From Actinoplanes ianthinogenes (GTDB lineage: Bacteria > Actinomycetota > Actinomycetes > Mycobacteriales > Micromonosporaceae), in assembly GCF_018324205.1 (NCBI RefSeq), contig NZ_AP023356.1:3799501-3863500 (forward strand): a DNA stretch of 64,000 nucleotides. The letters are read 5' to 3'. The notes under the pieces were generated by a model. The model had not been told where the DNA came from and did not search any database. It saw only the letters and a list, made by a program, of their open reading frames with translations. Shown here piece by piece: positions 44,289-52,708 of this stretch. Positions within the stretch are counted from its first letter, which is position 1. The number at the start of each line of letters is the position of its first letter. Both the position numbers and the translations under genes were made by a program.

Positions 44289-44495
44289 GTGACGAATCGC
44301 TACGAACGCCTCAAGATGCACCGTCGCATGCAGCGGCGGATCCAGCTGGTGGTGGAGGAACGCCGGATGGCGTTCGCGGCCCGCCACGACGAACCGGTCG
44401 CCGACCTGGAGACGACGATGGAGATCCCGCCCCCCGACCTGCCGATCGTGGTCCCGCAACGGGCCATCGGCCGGGTGGCCGTCCCGCAGGCCTGA
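44289..44495 (+). CDS. Small basic protein of unknown function
   Basis: 68 aa, strongly basic at the N-terminus (MTNRYERLKMHRRMQRRIQLVVEERR), with a Pro-rich second half (EIPPPDLPIVVPQ). No domain is recognised. The GTG at 44289 has GAAAGGGCGG upstream. The open frame extends to 44052 but the extra part has no codon structure worth noting. It ends 7 bp before the convergent dapE stop. It may be spurious. Confidence 0.45.
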   Translation: MTNRYERLKMHRRMQRRIQLVVEERRMAFAARHDEPVADLETTMEIPPPDLPIVVPQRAIGRVAVPQA

Positions 44496-44502
44496 CCGGG
44501 GG

Positions 44503-45573
44503 CTACCCCGCCAGCCAGCGGTGCAGCGTGGCCGCGCCGTCCCGGATCTGCCCGATCTCCACGTGCTCGTCCGGGGCGTGCGCCAGCGCCGGGTCACCCG
44601 GCCCGTAATTGAGCGCCGGGATGCCCAGCGCCGCGAACCGGGCCACGTCGGTCCAGCCCAGTTTCGCGGCCGGGGCCACGCCGACCGCGGTGAGGAACTC
44701 CCGGGCGGCCGGGGCGGACAGCCCCGGCAGCGCGCCCGGAGCCGAGTCGGTGATCTCCAGGTCGAAGCCGTCGAACACCTCGTGCAGGTGCTCCAGCGCC
44801 TGCTGCTCCGAGCGGTCCGGGGCGAACCGCAGGTTGACCTCGACCGCGCACTCGTCCGGGACGACGTTGCCGGCCACGCCGCCGGAGATCCGTACGGCGT
44901 TCAGCCCCTCCCGGTACGTACACCCGTCGATCGTCACGGTCCGCGGGTGGTAGTCCTCCAGCCGGCGCAGCACCTCGCCGGCGGCGTGGATCGCGTTCAC
45001 CCCGCGCCAGGCCCGGGCCGTGTGCGCGCGGCGCCCGCGGGTCCGCACCGACGCCCGCATGGTCCCCTGGCAGCCGGCCTCGACCACCCCGTACGTCGGT
45101 TCGAGCAGCACCGCGAAGTCGGCCCGGAGCCACTCCGGGTGCGACGCCGAGACCAGGTTCAGCCCGTTGTACTCGGACTCGATCTCCTCGGCCTCGTAGA
45201 ACAGGTAGGTCACGTCGTACGCCGGCTCGGGCAGCGTGGCGGCCAGGTGCAGCGCGACCGCGACCCCGGACTTCATGTCCGACGTCCCGCAGCCGTAGAT
45301 GAGATCGTCGACGACGGTGGACGGCCAGTTGTCGTTGATCGGCACGGTGTCCAGGTGACCGGCCAGCACCACGCGCTGCCCACGGCCCAGGTCGGTCCGC
45401 GCCATCACGGTGTGGCCGACGCGCTCGACGGTCAGGTGCCCGGCCCGGCGCAGCACGTCCTCGACACAGTCGGCGATCACCTTCTCGTCGCGGGAGACGG
45501 ACTCGATGTCGACCAGGGCACGAGTCAGCTCGACCGGGTCGACCAACACGTCCGGGGTCAGCGGGTTGGCCAT
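44503..45573 (-). CDS. dapE: Succinyl-diaminopimelate desuccinylase
   Basis: 356-aa M20 dinuclear zinc enzyme. The metal ligands are visible: His in GHLDTVP, Asp in YGCGTSDMKSG, Glu pair in YEAEEIESEYNG, and the C-terminal His in GDPALAHAPDEHVE. It converts N-succinyl-LL-2,6-diaminopimelate to LL-diaminopimelate and succinate in lysine and peptidoglycan precursor synthesis. The ATG at 45573 has TATGGT six nt upstream and no Shine-Dalgarno (likely leaderless); the frame upstream is non-coding. It diverges from dapD across 76 bp. Confidence 0.95.
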   Translation of the reverse strand: MANPLTPDVLVDPVELTRALVDIESVSRDEKVIADCVEDVLRRAGHLTVERVGHTVMARTDLGRGQRVVLAGHLDTVPINDNWPSTVVDDLIYGCGTSDMKSGVAVALHLAATLPEPAYDVTYLFYEAEEIESEYNGLNLVSASHPEWLRADFAVLLEPTYGVVEAGCQGTMRASVRTRGRRAHTARAWRGVNAIHAAGEVLRRLEDYHPRTVTIDGCTYREGLNAVRISGGVAGNVVPDECAVEVNLRFAPDRSEQQALEHLHEVFDGFDLEITDSAPGALPGLSAPAAREFLTAVGVAPAAKLGWTDVARFAALGIPALNYGPGDPALAHAPDEHVEIGQIRDGAATLHRWLAG

Positions 45574-45579
45574 GACCGC

Positions 45580-45642
45580 ACCATACAAGGCCGTCCCGAG
45601 CACCGGACGCACCCGATCCGGACCCCTGAGCTTTAGTAGGGT
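45580..45642. promoter_or_regulatory. Divergent leaderless-type promoters of dapE and dapD
   Basis: TATGGT (minus strand, 45580-45585) lies six nt before the dapE ATG, and TAGGGT (plus strand, 45637-45642) lies seven nt before the dapD GTG. Neither gene has a Shine-Dalgarno sequence. -35 boxes are not clear. Confidence 0.55.
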
Positions 45643-45649
45643 TCCTCTC

Positions 45650-46597
45650 GTGGATACCGCGATCTCGACCTCGCCCGCCTGGGGCATCGGCCTCGCCACC
45701 GTCACCGCCGAGGGGCAGGTGCTCGACGCCTGGTTCCCGGCCGGATTCCTCGGCCTGGGCGACGAGCCGGCCGAGGCGCCGGCGCTGCCGGCCGGCCTGA
45801 CCGGCCCGAAACTGCTGCCCGGCCTCTCCACCGTCGAGGTGCGCGCCACGACCAAGTCGCTGGCCGAGCCGATCGCCGACACCGCCGAGGCGTATCTGCG
45901 GCTGCACCTGCTCTCGCACCGCCTGGTCCGGCCCAACGAGCTGAACCTGGACGGCATCTTCGGCCTGCTGGCCAACGTGGCCTGGACCTCGGCCGGCCCC
46001 TGCCCGCCGGATCGGGTCGACGAGCTGCGCTTCCTGGAGCGCGCCGCGGGCCGGCACCTGGCCGTCTACGGCATCGACAAGTTCCCGCGGATGACCGATT
46101 ACGTCGCGCCCAGCGGCGTCCGGATCGCCGACGCGGACCGGGTCCGGCTCGGCGCCCACCTGGCCCCGGGGACGACGATCATGCAGGAGGGATTCGTCAA
46201 CTTCAACGCCGGCACGCTGGGCACCTCGATGGTCGAGGGCCGGATCGTGCAGGGCGTGGTGGTCGGCGACGGCTCGGACATCGGCGGTGGTTCGTCGATC
46301 ATGGGCACCCTCTCCGGCGGGGGCAAGGAGAAGGTGCGGATCGGCGAGCGCAGCCTGCTGGGCGCCAACGCCGGTGTCGGCATCTCGCTCGGCGACGACT
46401 GCGTGGTCGAGGCCGGCACCTACATCACCGCCGCGTCGAAGATCGCGCTGCCCGACGGCCGTGTGGTGAAGGCCATCGAGCTGTCCGGTGTGAACAATCT
46501 CCTGTTCTGGCGGAACTCGGTGAGCGGCGCCCTGGAGGCCCGCCCGCGCAAGGGCACCGGCATCGAGCTGAACAGCGCCCTGCACGCCAACGACTGA
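45650..46597 (+). CDS. dapD: Tetrahydrodipicolinate N-succinyltransferase
   Basis: 315 aa of the actinobacterial DapD type: N-terminal alpha/beta part, then a left-handed beta-helix rich in hexapeptide turns (VVVGDGSDIGGGSSIMGTLSGGGKEKVRIGERSLLGANAGVGISLGDDCVVEAGTYI). The conserved GFVNFNAGTLGTSMVEGRI and the substrate-binding Arg/Gly segments are intact. It transfers succinyl from succinyl-CoA to tetrahydrodipicolinate, the step before DapC. The GTG start is leaderless in appearance. It ends one base before the convergent lysG stop. Confidence 0.95.
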   Translation: MDTAISTSPAWGIGLATVTAEGQVLDAWFPAGFLGLGDEPAEAPALPAGLTGPKLLPGLSTVEVRATTKSLAEPIADTAEAYLRLHLLSHRLVRPNELNLDGIFGLLANVAWTSAGPCPPDRVDELRFLERAAGRHLAVYGIDKFPRMTDYVAPSGVRIADADRVRLGAHLAPGTTIMQEGFVNFNAGTLGTSMVEGRIVQGVVVGDGSDIGGGSSIMGTLSGGGKEKVRIGERSLLGANAGVGISLGDDCVVEAGTYITAASKIALPDGRVVKAIELSGVNNLLFWRNSVSGALEARPRKGTGIELNSALHAND

Positions 46598-46598
46598 T

Positions 46599-47417
46599 CT
46601 AGCGCAAAGCGGTGACGGCCGCCGTGCGTACGGCGGCCGTCAGCTCGTTCAGCAGAGCGGACTCGATCCGCCAGTACTGCCAGTAGAGCGGGATGTCCAG
46701 ATGCTCGCCCGGGAATATCTGGACATACTGCCCGGAGGCCAGCAGCGGTTCCGCGTTCTGCTCCGGCACCGTCCCCCACCCCAGGCCGATCCGGATCGCC
46801 TCGTTGAAGGCCGCGGCCGCCGGCACGTAGTGGATCCGCTCCGGCGGACGGCGGCCGACCATCGCCAGGAAGCGATGCTGCAACTGGTCCTTGCGGTTGT
46901 AGACGATCATCGGCGCCGACTCGAAGGACAGGCCCGGTGCGGCGATCGCCAGGTAGCGCATCGCGCCGAGCCGCTCGACCCGGCAGCCCTGGACCGCCAC
47001 GTTCTCCGCGGTCACCGCCGCCATCGCGGTCCCGGACCGCAGCAGGTCGGCGGTGTAGTCCTGGTCGTCGGTGTGTATCTCGAAGGTGGCCGCCGGGACT
47101 TGCGTCAGCACCGGCAGGAACCAGGTGTTCAGCGAGTCCGCGTTCACCACGATCGAGACCCGGGTGCCACCTCGCGCCTGGTCGAGCGCCTCCTTCTCCA
47201 GGAGCGCGACCTGCCCGGCGAACCGGATCAGCGCCTCCCCCGCCACCGTCGCGGTGCACGGCTTGGCCCGGCGGACCAGCACCTGCCCGATCGCCCGTTC
47301 CAGTGCCTTGATCCGCTGGCTGACCGCCGACGGGGTGACGTGCAGCACCCGGGCCGCACCCTCGAAACTGCCCTGCTCCACGACGGCCTGGAAGGTCTCC
47401 AGCTGCACCTGGTCCAC
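46599..47417 (-). CDS. lysG: LysG/ArgP LysR-type regulator of lysine export
   Basis: 272 aa. HTH region LETFQAVVEQGSFEGAARVLHVTPSAVSQRIKALERAIGQVLVRR at residues 6-50, then the LysR effector domain. The ArgP/LysG subgroup is supported by the overall sequence and by the neighbour: lysE diverges across 72 bp. LysG activates lysE with lysine or arginine as co-inducer in Corynebacterium. The GTG at 47417 begins MDQVQLETFQ. Confidence 0.9.
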   Translation of the reverse strand: MDQVQLETFQAVVEQGSFEGAARVLHVTPSAVSQRIKALERAIGQVLVRRAKPCTATVAGEALIRFAGQVALLEKEALDQARGGTRVSIVVNADSLNTWFLPVLTQVPAATFEIHTDDQDYTADLLRSGTAMAAVTAENVAVQGCRVERLGAMRYLAIAAPGLSFESAPMIVYNRKDQLQHRFLAMVGRRPPERIHYVPAAAAFNEAIRIGLGWGTVPEQNAEPLLASGQYVQIFPGEHLDIPLYWQYWRIESALLNELTAAVRTAAVTALR

Positions 47418-47489
47418 GATTAAGTATCGCTAATTCATCCTGAAAATCTTTAGCTGGATTCACCGTGGAGTGGACCTTAGCGTCGGGAC
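47418..47489. promoter_or_regulatory. lysG-lysE divergent control region
   Basis: Carries ATTA...TAAT dyad sequence at about 47418-47433 near lysG, an AT-rich patch (GAAAATCTTTAGC) and TAGCGT six nt before the lysE GTG. A LysR-type binding site is expected here, but I cannot define its limits. Confidence 0.5.
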
Positions 47490-48092
47490 GTGCTCACCTC
47501 CGCCGTCGCCGGCTTCGTCGCCTCCGCCGTGTTGATCATCGCCATCGGCGCTCAGAACGCCTTCGTCCTCCGCCAGGGCCTGCGCCGCGAACACGTCCTG
47601 CCAGTCGTCCTGACCTGCGCGTTCTCCGACCTGGTGCTGATCTCGGCGGGTATCGCCGGCCTCGGCGCGATCATCGCGGCGCAGCCCGGCCTGGTCACCA
47701 CGATCCGCTGGATCGGGGCCGCCTTCCTGATCGGGTACGCCCTGCTCGCCGCCCGCCGCGCGCTGCACCCCACCGGCAGCCTGGACCCGACCGGCAAGGC
47801 GCCCGCCACGCTGCGCGCCACCCTGCTCACCACCCTGGCGCTGACCTACCTCAACCCGCACGTCTACCTGGACACCGTGCTGCTGCTCGGCTCGGTCGCC
47901 CAGCAGCAGCCGCACCGCTGGCTGTTCGGCCTGGGGGCGGCCGCCGCCAGCCTCTCCTGGTTCGCCCTGCTCGGCCTGGGTGCGCGCCGGCTCGGCCCGC
48001 TGCTCGCCCGGCCCGGCGCCTGGCGGATCCTGGACGGTCTGATCGCGGTGGTGATGGCTGTGGTGGCCGCGACACTCCTGCTGGGCGGCTGA
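47490..48092 (+). CDS. lysE: LysE/ArgO lysine-arginine exporter
   Basis: 200 aa, six hydrophobic segments. The family signature [17 protein letters not shown] is at residues 20-36, and the [13 protein letters not shown] segment typical of LysE follows near residue 125. It exports basic amino acids under control of LysG. The GTG at 47490 has TAGCGT six nt upstream, so the message is probably leaderless. Confidence 0.95.
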   Translation: MLTSAVAGFVASAVLIIAIGAQNAFVLRQGLRREHVLPVVLTCAFSDLVLISAGIAGLGAIIAAQPGLVTTIRWIGAAFLIGYALLAARRALHPTGSLDPTGKAPATLRATLLTTLALTYLNPHVYLDTVLLLGSVAQQQPHRWLFGLGAAAASLSWFALLGLGARRLGPLLARPGAWRILDGLIAVVMAVVAATLLLGG

Positions 48093-48095
48093 CAC

Positions 48096-48128
48096 TTGAC
48101 CCTCCAGTTGGTCGAGGCACCAGGGTCA
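48096..48128. promoter_or_regulatory. Dyad upstream of the MerR-clamp gene
   Basis: TGACCCT and AGGGTCA, 18 bp apart, with TTGACC at 48096 as a possible -35 box. The long spacer is as expected for MerR-type promoters, but the -10 region is poor. Confidence 0.45.
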
Positions 48129-48145
48129 TGGGCGTGAGGAGCGAG

Positions 48146-49204
48146 ATGCGGAACATCGGCGAGGCTGCTCGGGCGAGTGGCCTGACGGTCAGCGCGCTGC
48201 GTTATTACGACGGCGCCGGCGTGCTGGTCCCGGCCGTGGTCGACCCGGTGACCGGCTATCGGCGATATTCGGCCGACCAGATCAGGGCGGCCCGGTTGAT
48301 CGCCGGGCTGCGCCGGGTGGGCATGCCGGTCGCCGAGATCGCGGAGGCCGTGCGTGATCTCGGGCAGCCGCATGCCGTGCGCAAAAGGCTCGATGAGCAT
48401 TGGGCTCGGTTGGAGTCCGGCCTCGCCGATGCCCGCCGCGAGCTCCTCCGCCTGCACACGCTGCTCGATCTGGAGGAGAGCCCGATGACCCGAGTCACCC
48501 TGCCCGCCGCCGAGTTGACGGCCGCGCTCGCCGCGGTCCGGTTCGCGACGACCGACCCGATCCCCGGTTCGCCCTTCCCCGGCGGCGTGCTGTTCGAGAC
48601 CGGCGACGGCACGCTGACCCTGGTCGCCACCGACCGCTACCGGCTCGCCGTGGCCACCGTCCCGGCCACGATCGAGGGCCCTCCGGCCCGGCAGTACCTT
48701 CCGCTGGCCTTCGCCGACGAGCTCCGCCTGATCGGTCCCGGTCCGCTGTCCCTCGAGATCGATCCCGTTTCCGTACGCGTGGAGCACGCCGGCCGCGAGC
48801 TGCGAACCCAACCGCTGGACGTCGACTTCCCCGACCATCGCCGGCTGGTCAGCCCCGGCGGCGAGGCGGGCCGCCGGATCACCGTCGACCCCGGCGAGCT
48901 GCGTGAGCTGGTGACCGGCGCCCCCGAGGTGCGGCGTGAGCACGAGGGGGCGGAATACCCCGTCACCGTCCTCGCCGTCGCCCCGGACGGCGGGTTGCGG
49001 CTGGCCGCCGAGGCCGAGTGGACGGCCGACGACACCGCACGCGTGGCGGTGAACCGGGAGTTCCTGCTCCAGGCCGTGGACGCGGGCGGGCCCGGCCAGC
49101 TGCTGCTCGACCTGGACGGCCCGGTCCACCCGCTGACCATCCGCAGCGCCGCCGACGACTCCCGTTTCTCCCTGCTCATGCCGGTCCGCGCCGGACTGTC
49201 CTGA
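48146..49204 (+). CDS. MerR regulator fused to DNA polymerase III beta-clamp-like domain
   Basis: 352 aa with two unrelated parts. Residues 1-70 are a MerR winged helix (MRNIGEAARASGLTVSALRYYD, VTGYRRYSADQIRAARLI), and 75-115 a helical linker. From residue 118 the sequence looks like a sliding clamp: VTLPAAELTAALAAVRF, then LTLVATDRYRLAVATV (compare VATDGHRLA of DnaN), RITVDPGELRELV, VAVNREFLLQAVDA and a C-terminal SRFSLLMPVR that matches the MPMRL end of beta clamps. The clamp part is about 230 aa, so about two of three clamp repeats. The role is unknown. The ATG at 48146 has AGGAG four to five nt upstream; an ATG at 48128 is possible. Confidence 0.85.
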   Translation: MRNIGEAARASGLTVSALRYYDGAGVLVPAVVDPVTGYRRYSADQIRAARLIAGLRRVGMPVAEIAEAVRDLGQPHAVRKRLDEHWARLESGLADARRELLRLHTLLDLEESPMTRVTLPAAELTAALAAVRFATTDPIPGSPFPGGVLFETGDGTLTLVATDRYRLAVATVPATIEGPPARQYLPLAFADELRLIGPGPLSLEIDPVSVRVEHAGRELRTQPLDVDFPDHRRLVSPGGEAGRRITVDPGELRELVTGAPEVRREHEGAEYPVTVLAVAPDGGLRLAAEAEWTADDTARVAVNREFLLQAVDAGGPGQLLLDLDGPVHPLTIRSAADDSRFSLLMPVRAGLS

Positions 49205-49299
49205 GCGTTTAGTCGCGGATTGAACACGGTTCAGCCACGACTTCTGTGAACGGTGAGACCACCGCGACTTTGCGCGACCGCTCTGGTTACCGTCGGCGT

Positions 49300-50049
49300 G
49301 TGCGCAACAGCCCGCCGGATGACGACCTCAACACCGCGGCGGCCGGCGCGTCCATGACCGGGTGGGAGTTCGCCTGGCTGGACGGCCTGGCCGTCGCGTC
49401 CGAGCCGTCCTGGTCGTTCCCGGAGATCGCTCGTCCGCTGGTGCGCACCGCCGGCAGCCTGCTCGACCTGGACACCGGCGGCGGCGAGCTGCTCGCCGAG
49501 TTCGTCCCGCTGCCCGCGCACACCGTCGCGGTGGAGAGCTGGGCCCGCAACACGCCTGCTGCCCGGGAGCGGCTGGCCCCGTTCGGCGTCGAGGTGCTCA
49601 CCGAGCTGCCCTCCGGGGAGAACGAGTTCGACCTGGTCCTCAGCCGGCACGGCCGGCTCCCGGCGGCCGACATCGCCCGCCTGCTCAAGCCCGGCGGCGT
49701 GCTGCTCACCCAGCAGGTCGGCAGCGATGACCTGGCCGAGCTGAACGACGCGCTCGGCGCCCCGCCGCCGCACCCGCGGCGCTGGGACGCCGAGGCCGCG
49801 GCGGCCGCCCTGACCGCGGCCGGCCTGCGGGTGACCGACGTGCGGGAGGAGCACCCGGGGCTCGCCTTCCGGGACATCCGCGCGGTGGTCCACCACCTGC
49901 GCACGGTGCCCTGGCAGGTCCGCGACTTCAGCCCGCAGAAATACGAACGGGAGCTGGCCCGGCTCACCGCGGTCATCCGGGCCCGCGGCGAGTTCACCGC
50001 GCGGGCGCACCGGTTCCTGCTCCAGGCCCGCCGCCCGGCCGAGGCATAA
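49300..50049 (+). CDS. SAM-methyltransferase-like protein
   Basis: 249 aa. SLLDLDTGGGELLAEFVP is a class I methyltransferase motif I (GxGxG replaced by DTGGGE), ENEFDLVLSRHG is motif II-like and ADIARLLKPGGVLLTQQVG is motif III-like. The N-terminal MTGWEFAWLDGLAVASEPSWSF region recalls small-molecule methyltransferases of unknown substrate. The GTG at 49300 is preferred because TACCGT sits six nt upstream; the track start at 49246 crosses that promoter. The 51-bp tandem array begins soon after the stop. Confidence 0.75.
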   Translation: MRNSPPDDDLNTAAAGASMTGWEFAWLDGLAVASEPSWSFPEIARPLVRTAGSLLDLDTGGGELLAEFVPLPAHTVAVESWARNTPAARERLAPFGVEVLTELPSGENEFDLVLSRHGRLPAADIARLLKPGGVLLTQQVGSDDLAELNDALGAPPPHPRRWDAEAAAAALTAAGLRVTDVREEHPGLAFRDIRAVVHHLRTVPWQVRDFSPQKYERELARLTAVIRARGEFTARAHRFLLQARRPAEA

Positions 50050-50108
50050 CCACGGCCCCACCGGGTCCCACCCCGAGGCCCGCCACTGCCGCGGCACCAC
50101 CACGGCCC

Positions 50109-50520
50109 ACGGGTTCTCGCCCCAAGTCCGCCACCCGGCCGCGGCACCACCACGGGCCCACGGGTTCCCACCCCAAGTCCGCCACCCGGCCGCGGCACCA
50201 CCACGGGCCCACGGGTTCCCACCCCAAGTCCGCCACCCGGCCGGGACACCACCACCGGCCCACAGGTTCGCGCCCCGAGTCCGCCGCCCGGCCGGGACAC
50301 CACCACCGGCCCACAGGTTCGCGCCCCGAGTCCGCCGCCCGGCCGACGCACCACCACGGGCCCACGGGTTCCCGCATCGAGTCCGCCGCCCGGCCGACGC
50401 ACCACCACGGGCCCACGGGTTCCCGCATCGAGGCGGCCGTCCGGCCGAGGCATAACCGCGAGCCCACCACGGAACACCGGTTGCTGGTCCGAGGCCGTCG
50501 CCCGGCCGGGGGCACAATCA
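50109..50520. repeat. Tandem array with an exact 51-bp period
   Basis: The ACRGGTTC landmark recurs at 50109, 50160, 50211, 50262, 50313, 50364 and 50415, always 51 bp apart, with decaying units beyond 50466. The unit contains ACCACCACGGGCCC and CCGCCRCCCGGCCG. Adjacent units are more alike than distant ones (pairs share GTTCCCACC, GTTCGCGCC, GTTCCCGCATC variants), as in unequal crossing-over. Because 51 is divisible by three, all frames stay open on both strands; no start with a Shine-Dalgarno sequence reads into it. Confidence 0.95.
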
Positions 50521-50530
50521 CGGGCCCAGC

Positions 50531-51016
50531 ACGGGGCACTGGTTTCGGCCGTGGGTCTGCCTGACAGAGGCGTCGCCTGGAAGCCTCTTTCAGGGGACGA
50601 GGGCGGCGATCGGCTTAACCCGAACGAGGTGGGTGGCGGGAAATCTCGTGGGAGAACTTGAGCTCTCCACCATTCCGGCCGGGGTCCGCCGCGTCGGATC
50701 GGGCGTGTGAACGACGTTCGGGCTTGCGCTGTCCTGTGCCGCAACGCCGCAGGTCAGCGCGTTGCGGCGGGGCGACGGGGCAGCTTGCGCTCACGCTTGC
50801 GGAGTAACCGGAACGGCCGGGTGAGCGGGGCGGATCATCCCGAACAGGTGGCCTGGACGCCCTATCGCCGGGTCTGGGCGGGTCGGTCATCTTTGTCGCA
50901 GTGCCGGGACGCCAGACAGGGCTCCGGCGACACCGATCCGACCCGCGCCCGCTGTTTCCGCCGCTCCGCAACCGGGGAAGCGCGCGTCGCGACACCGTTC
51001 CAGGAGGAACTCCCCC
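50531..51016. other. 486-bp intergenic region upstream of the exported-protein module
   Basis: No gene is supported. It has a perfect 10-bp hairpin GCCGCAACGC/GCGTTGCGGC at 50738-50768 with an 11-nt loop. The 3' end carries AGGAGG (51002-51007), the ribosome binding site of the next gene. Promoter elements are not clear. Confidence 0.5.
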
Positions 51017-51505
51017 ATGCGCAAGATGACCAAGCGTTCTGCCACCGCCGTCGCCGCTGCCGCCGCCGTGGCCGTCATCGGGGCCGGCACGGCCTACGCC
51101 GCCTGGACGCTCTCCGGCAACGGCGACGCGTCCGCCACGGCCGGCAAGGTGGTACCGCTGGACGTGTCCGGGGTCGCTCCGGCCGACCTGGTCCCGGGCG
51201 GGAAGTCGGCCCTGAACGTCACGGTGACCAACAAGAACAAGTTCGCCGTGAAGATCACCAAGATCACCATCGGCGCGATCAGCACCAAGGCCAAGGACTG
51301 CCCGAGCACCAGCGTCGTGGCCACCGGCGCGGCGATCCCGGCCAACCTGGTCGTGCTCGCCGCGGGCAACAGCCCGACCACGGCCACCGTCGCCTATCCC
51401 GATGCCCTCCAGATGAGCGCGGACGCCCCCAACGCGTGCCAGAGCGCGAAGTACGAGTTCACGGTCGCGGTCGACGCCGAGAGCACGGTCGCCCAGAACG
51501 GCTAG
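51017..51505 (+). CDS. Secreted beta-sandwich protein, SipW/TasA-like export signal
   Basis: 162 aa. Export signal: TKRSATAVAAAAAVAVIGAGTAYAAWTLSGNGDASAT, the form of signal found in SipW-dependent proteins such as TasA. The mature part is beta-rich (LNVTVTNKNKFAVKITKITIG) with two cysteines (KDCPS and NACQS) that could pair. The same pattern (VTVTNxxxxxIxIT, Cys-x-..., xACxxxxFTV) recurs in the gene at 52705, so the two are paralogues. No sortase motif or known domain. The start has AGGAGG about ten nt upstream. Confidence 0.8.
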   Translation: MRKMTKRSATAVAAAAAVAVIGAGTAYAAWTLSGNGDASATAGKVVPLDVSGVAPADLVPGGKSALNVTVTNKNKFAVKITKITIGAISTKAKDCPSTSVVATGAAIPANLVVLAAGNSPTTATVAYPDALQMSADAPNACQSAKYEFTVAVDAESTVAQNG

Positions 51506-51595
51506 GAGACCGGCGGGCCGACGACATGGCCGGCCAACCCACCGGCCGGGAGCATGTCGCTCCCGGCCGCTCGTCCGTCGAGGGGAACGCACCGA

Positions 51596-52384
51596 ATGCG
51601 GCGTAAGGAAGCGATCACGCTGGTAGCGGCTGTCACGGCCGGTGTGGTCGCGGCGGGGAGCGGGCTGACCGCCTGGGCCGGTTGGATGCTCGGGGCGGCT
51701 TCGGCACGCGGTGCGATCGAAGGCGGAACGCTGCCGGTCGTGCCGAGACCAGCCGTGCGGCAGGACAGGGGTCATCCGGTCATCACGTGGGATCCGGTCC
51801 GGTTCCGGTCCGGAGCGCCGGTCGGCGGGTACCGGGTGGAGGAGACCGATGGCGCCCCGCAAGAGGTCGGCGGAACCCGGCAGGAAGCCGACGGAAACCG
51901 GCAGGGAGCCGGCGTAACCCGGCAGGAGACCGGCGAGGCCGACGGAATGCGGCAGGAGACCGGCGAGGCCCACGGAGGGCGACAGGAGACCGGCTTGGCC
52001 GGCGGAGGGCGGCGCATCGTCTGTGACGTTCCGGCGGGCACGCTGAGCTGCGTCGACACCGCGGCCGGTCGAGGGCGCCGGAGTTACGTGGTGCGAGCAC
52101 GGGCGGGGACCCGGTGGCTGGGACCGGCGAGCGCGGCGGCCATCTTCGTACCGAAAAACGAGGATCGGGCGCGGGGCGCGGAGACTGCGGTGACCAGCGG
52201 CGGATCTCGCGGAACGGCGCCGCGGGCGGCGGCCGAGCCCGAAGCGGCCGAGACCGAGCCGCCTGCCCCGACCCGCACGCCGGCGACCTCGCCACCCGCG
52301 CCGTCCGTCTCGGCCCCCGCGCCGTCCGTCTCGACCGTCGCGGTGGACAGCGCGAGCACGCAGCCGACGGTGGCTGCTGGTTAG
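51596..52384 (+). CDS. Exported protein with fibronectin-III-like fold and repetitive insert
   Basis: 262 aa. N-terminal export helix (EAITLVAAVTAGVVAAGSGLTAWAGWML), then a segment VITWDPVRFRSGAPVGGYRVEE that looks like fibronectin III strands A-C, and RRSYVVRARAGTRWLGPASAAAIFVP like strands F-G. Between them is a repeated insert of QETGEA/GGRQ-type units encoded by 51868-52010, followed by CDVPAGTLSCVDT with two cysteines. The C-terminal 70 residues are Ala/Pro/Ser-rich. The ATG at 51596 has GAGGGGAAC upstream, the same style of ribosome binding site as the genes on both sides. Confidence 0.7.
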   Translation: MRRKEAITLVAAVTAGVVAAGSGLTAWAGWMLGAASARGAIEGGTLPVVPRPAVRQDRGHPVITWDPVRFRSGAPVGGYRVEETDGAPQEVGGTRQEADGNRQGAGVTRQETGEADGMRQETGEAHGGRQETGLAGGGRRIVCDVPAGTLSCVDTAAGRGRRSYVVRARAGTRWLGPASAAAIFVPKNEDRARGAETAVTSGGSRGTAPRAAAEPEAAETEPPAPTRTPATSPPAPSVSAPAPSVSTVAVDSASTQPTVAAG

Positions 52385-52654
52385 AAGGTCGCGGATTTGA
52401 AGCGGTCGGCGGTGACCGCTAGGAGAGCGTTCATGCAGGTCGGCGGCGTGTCGAGGGGCACGTTGGACAGTTCGGCGGCGACCCTGGGGGGTGACCGATC
52501 CCTCCGGCGGGTTAATCCGCTCGGGCAGATCGTTCCGATTTATGCGCCTACAACGGCGGACGGAAAACCGATCACATCGGACATCTCTATCAGGGAACGT
52601 TGTATGAACGCCAGCCCGGCCTTTTCCACCGGCGTCCGAGGAGGAACGAGCCGC

Positions 52655-52708
52655 ATGCCACACCTGAGCGACCCGCCCGCGGCCGCCGCCTCGGGGGCGG
52701 ACGCGTGA
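52655..52708 (+). CDS. 17-aa leader peptide overlapping the next start
   Basis: ATG with AGGAGGAAC ten nt upstream, encoding MPHLSDPPAAAASGADA; the stop TGA overlaps the GTG of the next gene (GTGA). The position fits a translational-coupling leader. The only alternative is that it is the tail of a longer ORF from 52397, which has no good start. Confidence 0.55.
   Translation: MPHLSDPPAAAASGADA

Noticed and set aside
48097..48128. Riboswitch or strong promoter upstream of the MerR-clamp gene
   Set aside because: The dyad is short and too close to the start for a riboswitch, and the -10 region is poor; retained only as a candidate regulatory site.
49231..50517. 428-aa minus-strand ORF through the 51-bp array
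   Set aside because: Its open frame is produced by the 51-bp period and by the methyltransferase gene on the other strand; no start with a ribosome binding site is seen.
50109..50520. CRISPR array
   Set aside because: Units are directly tandem and all parts of the unit repeat; there are no unique spacers, palindromic repeats or cas genes.
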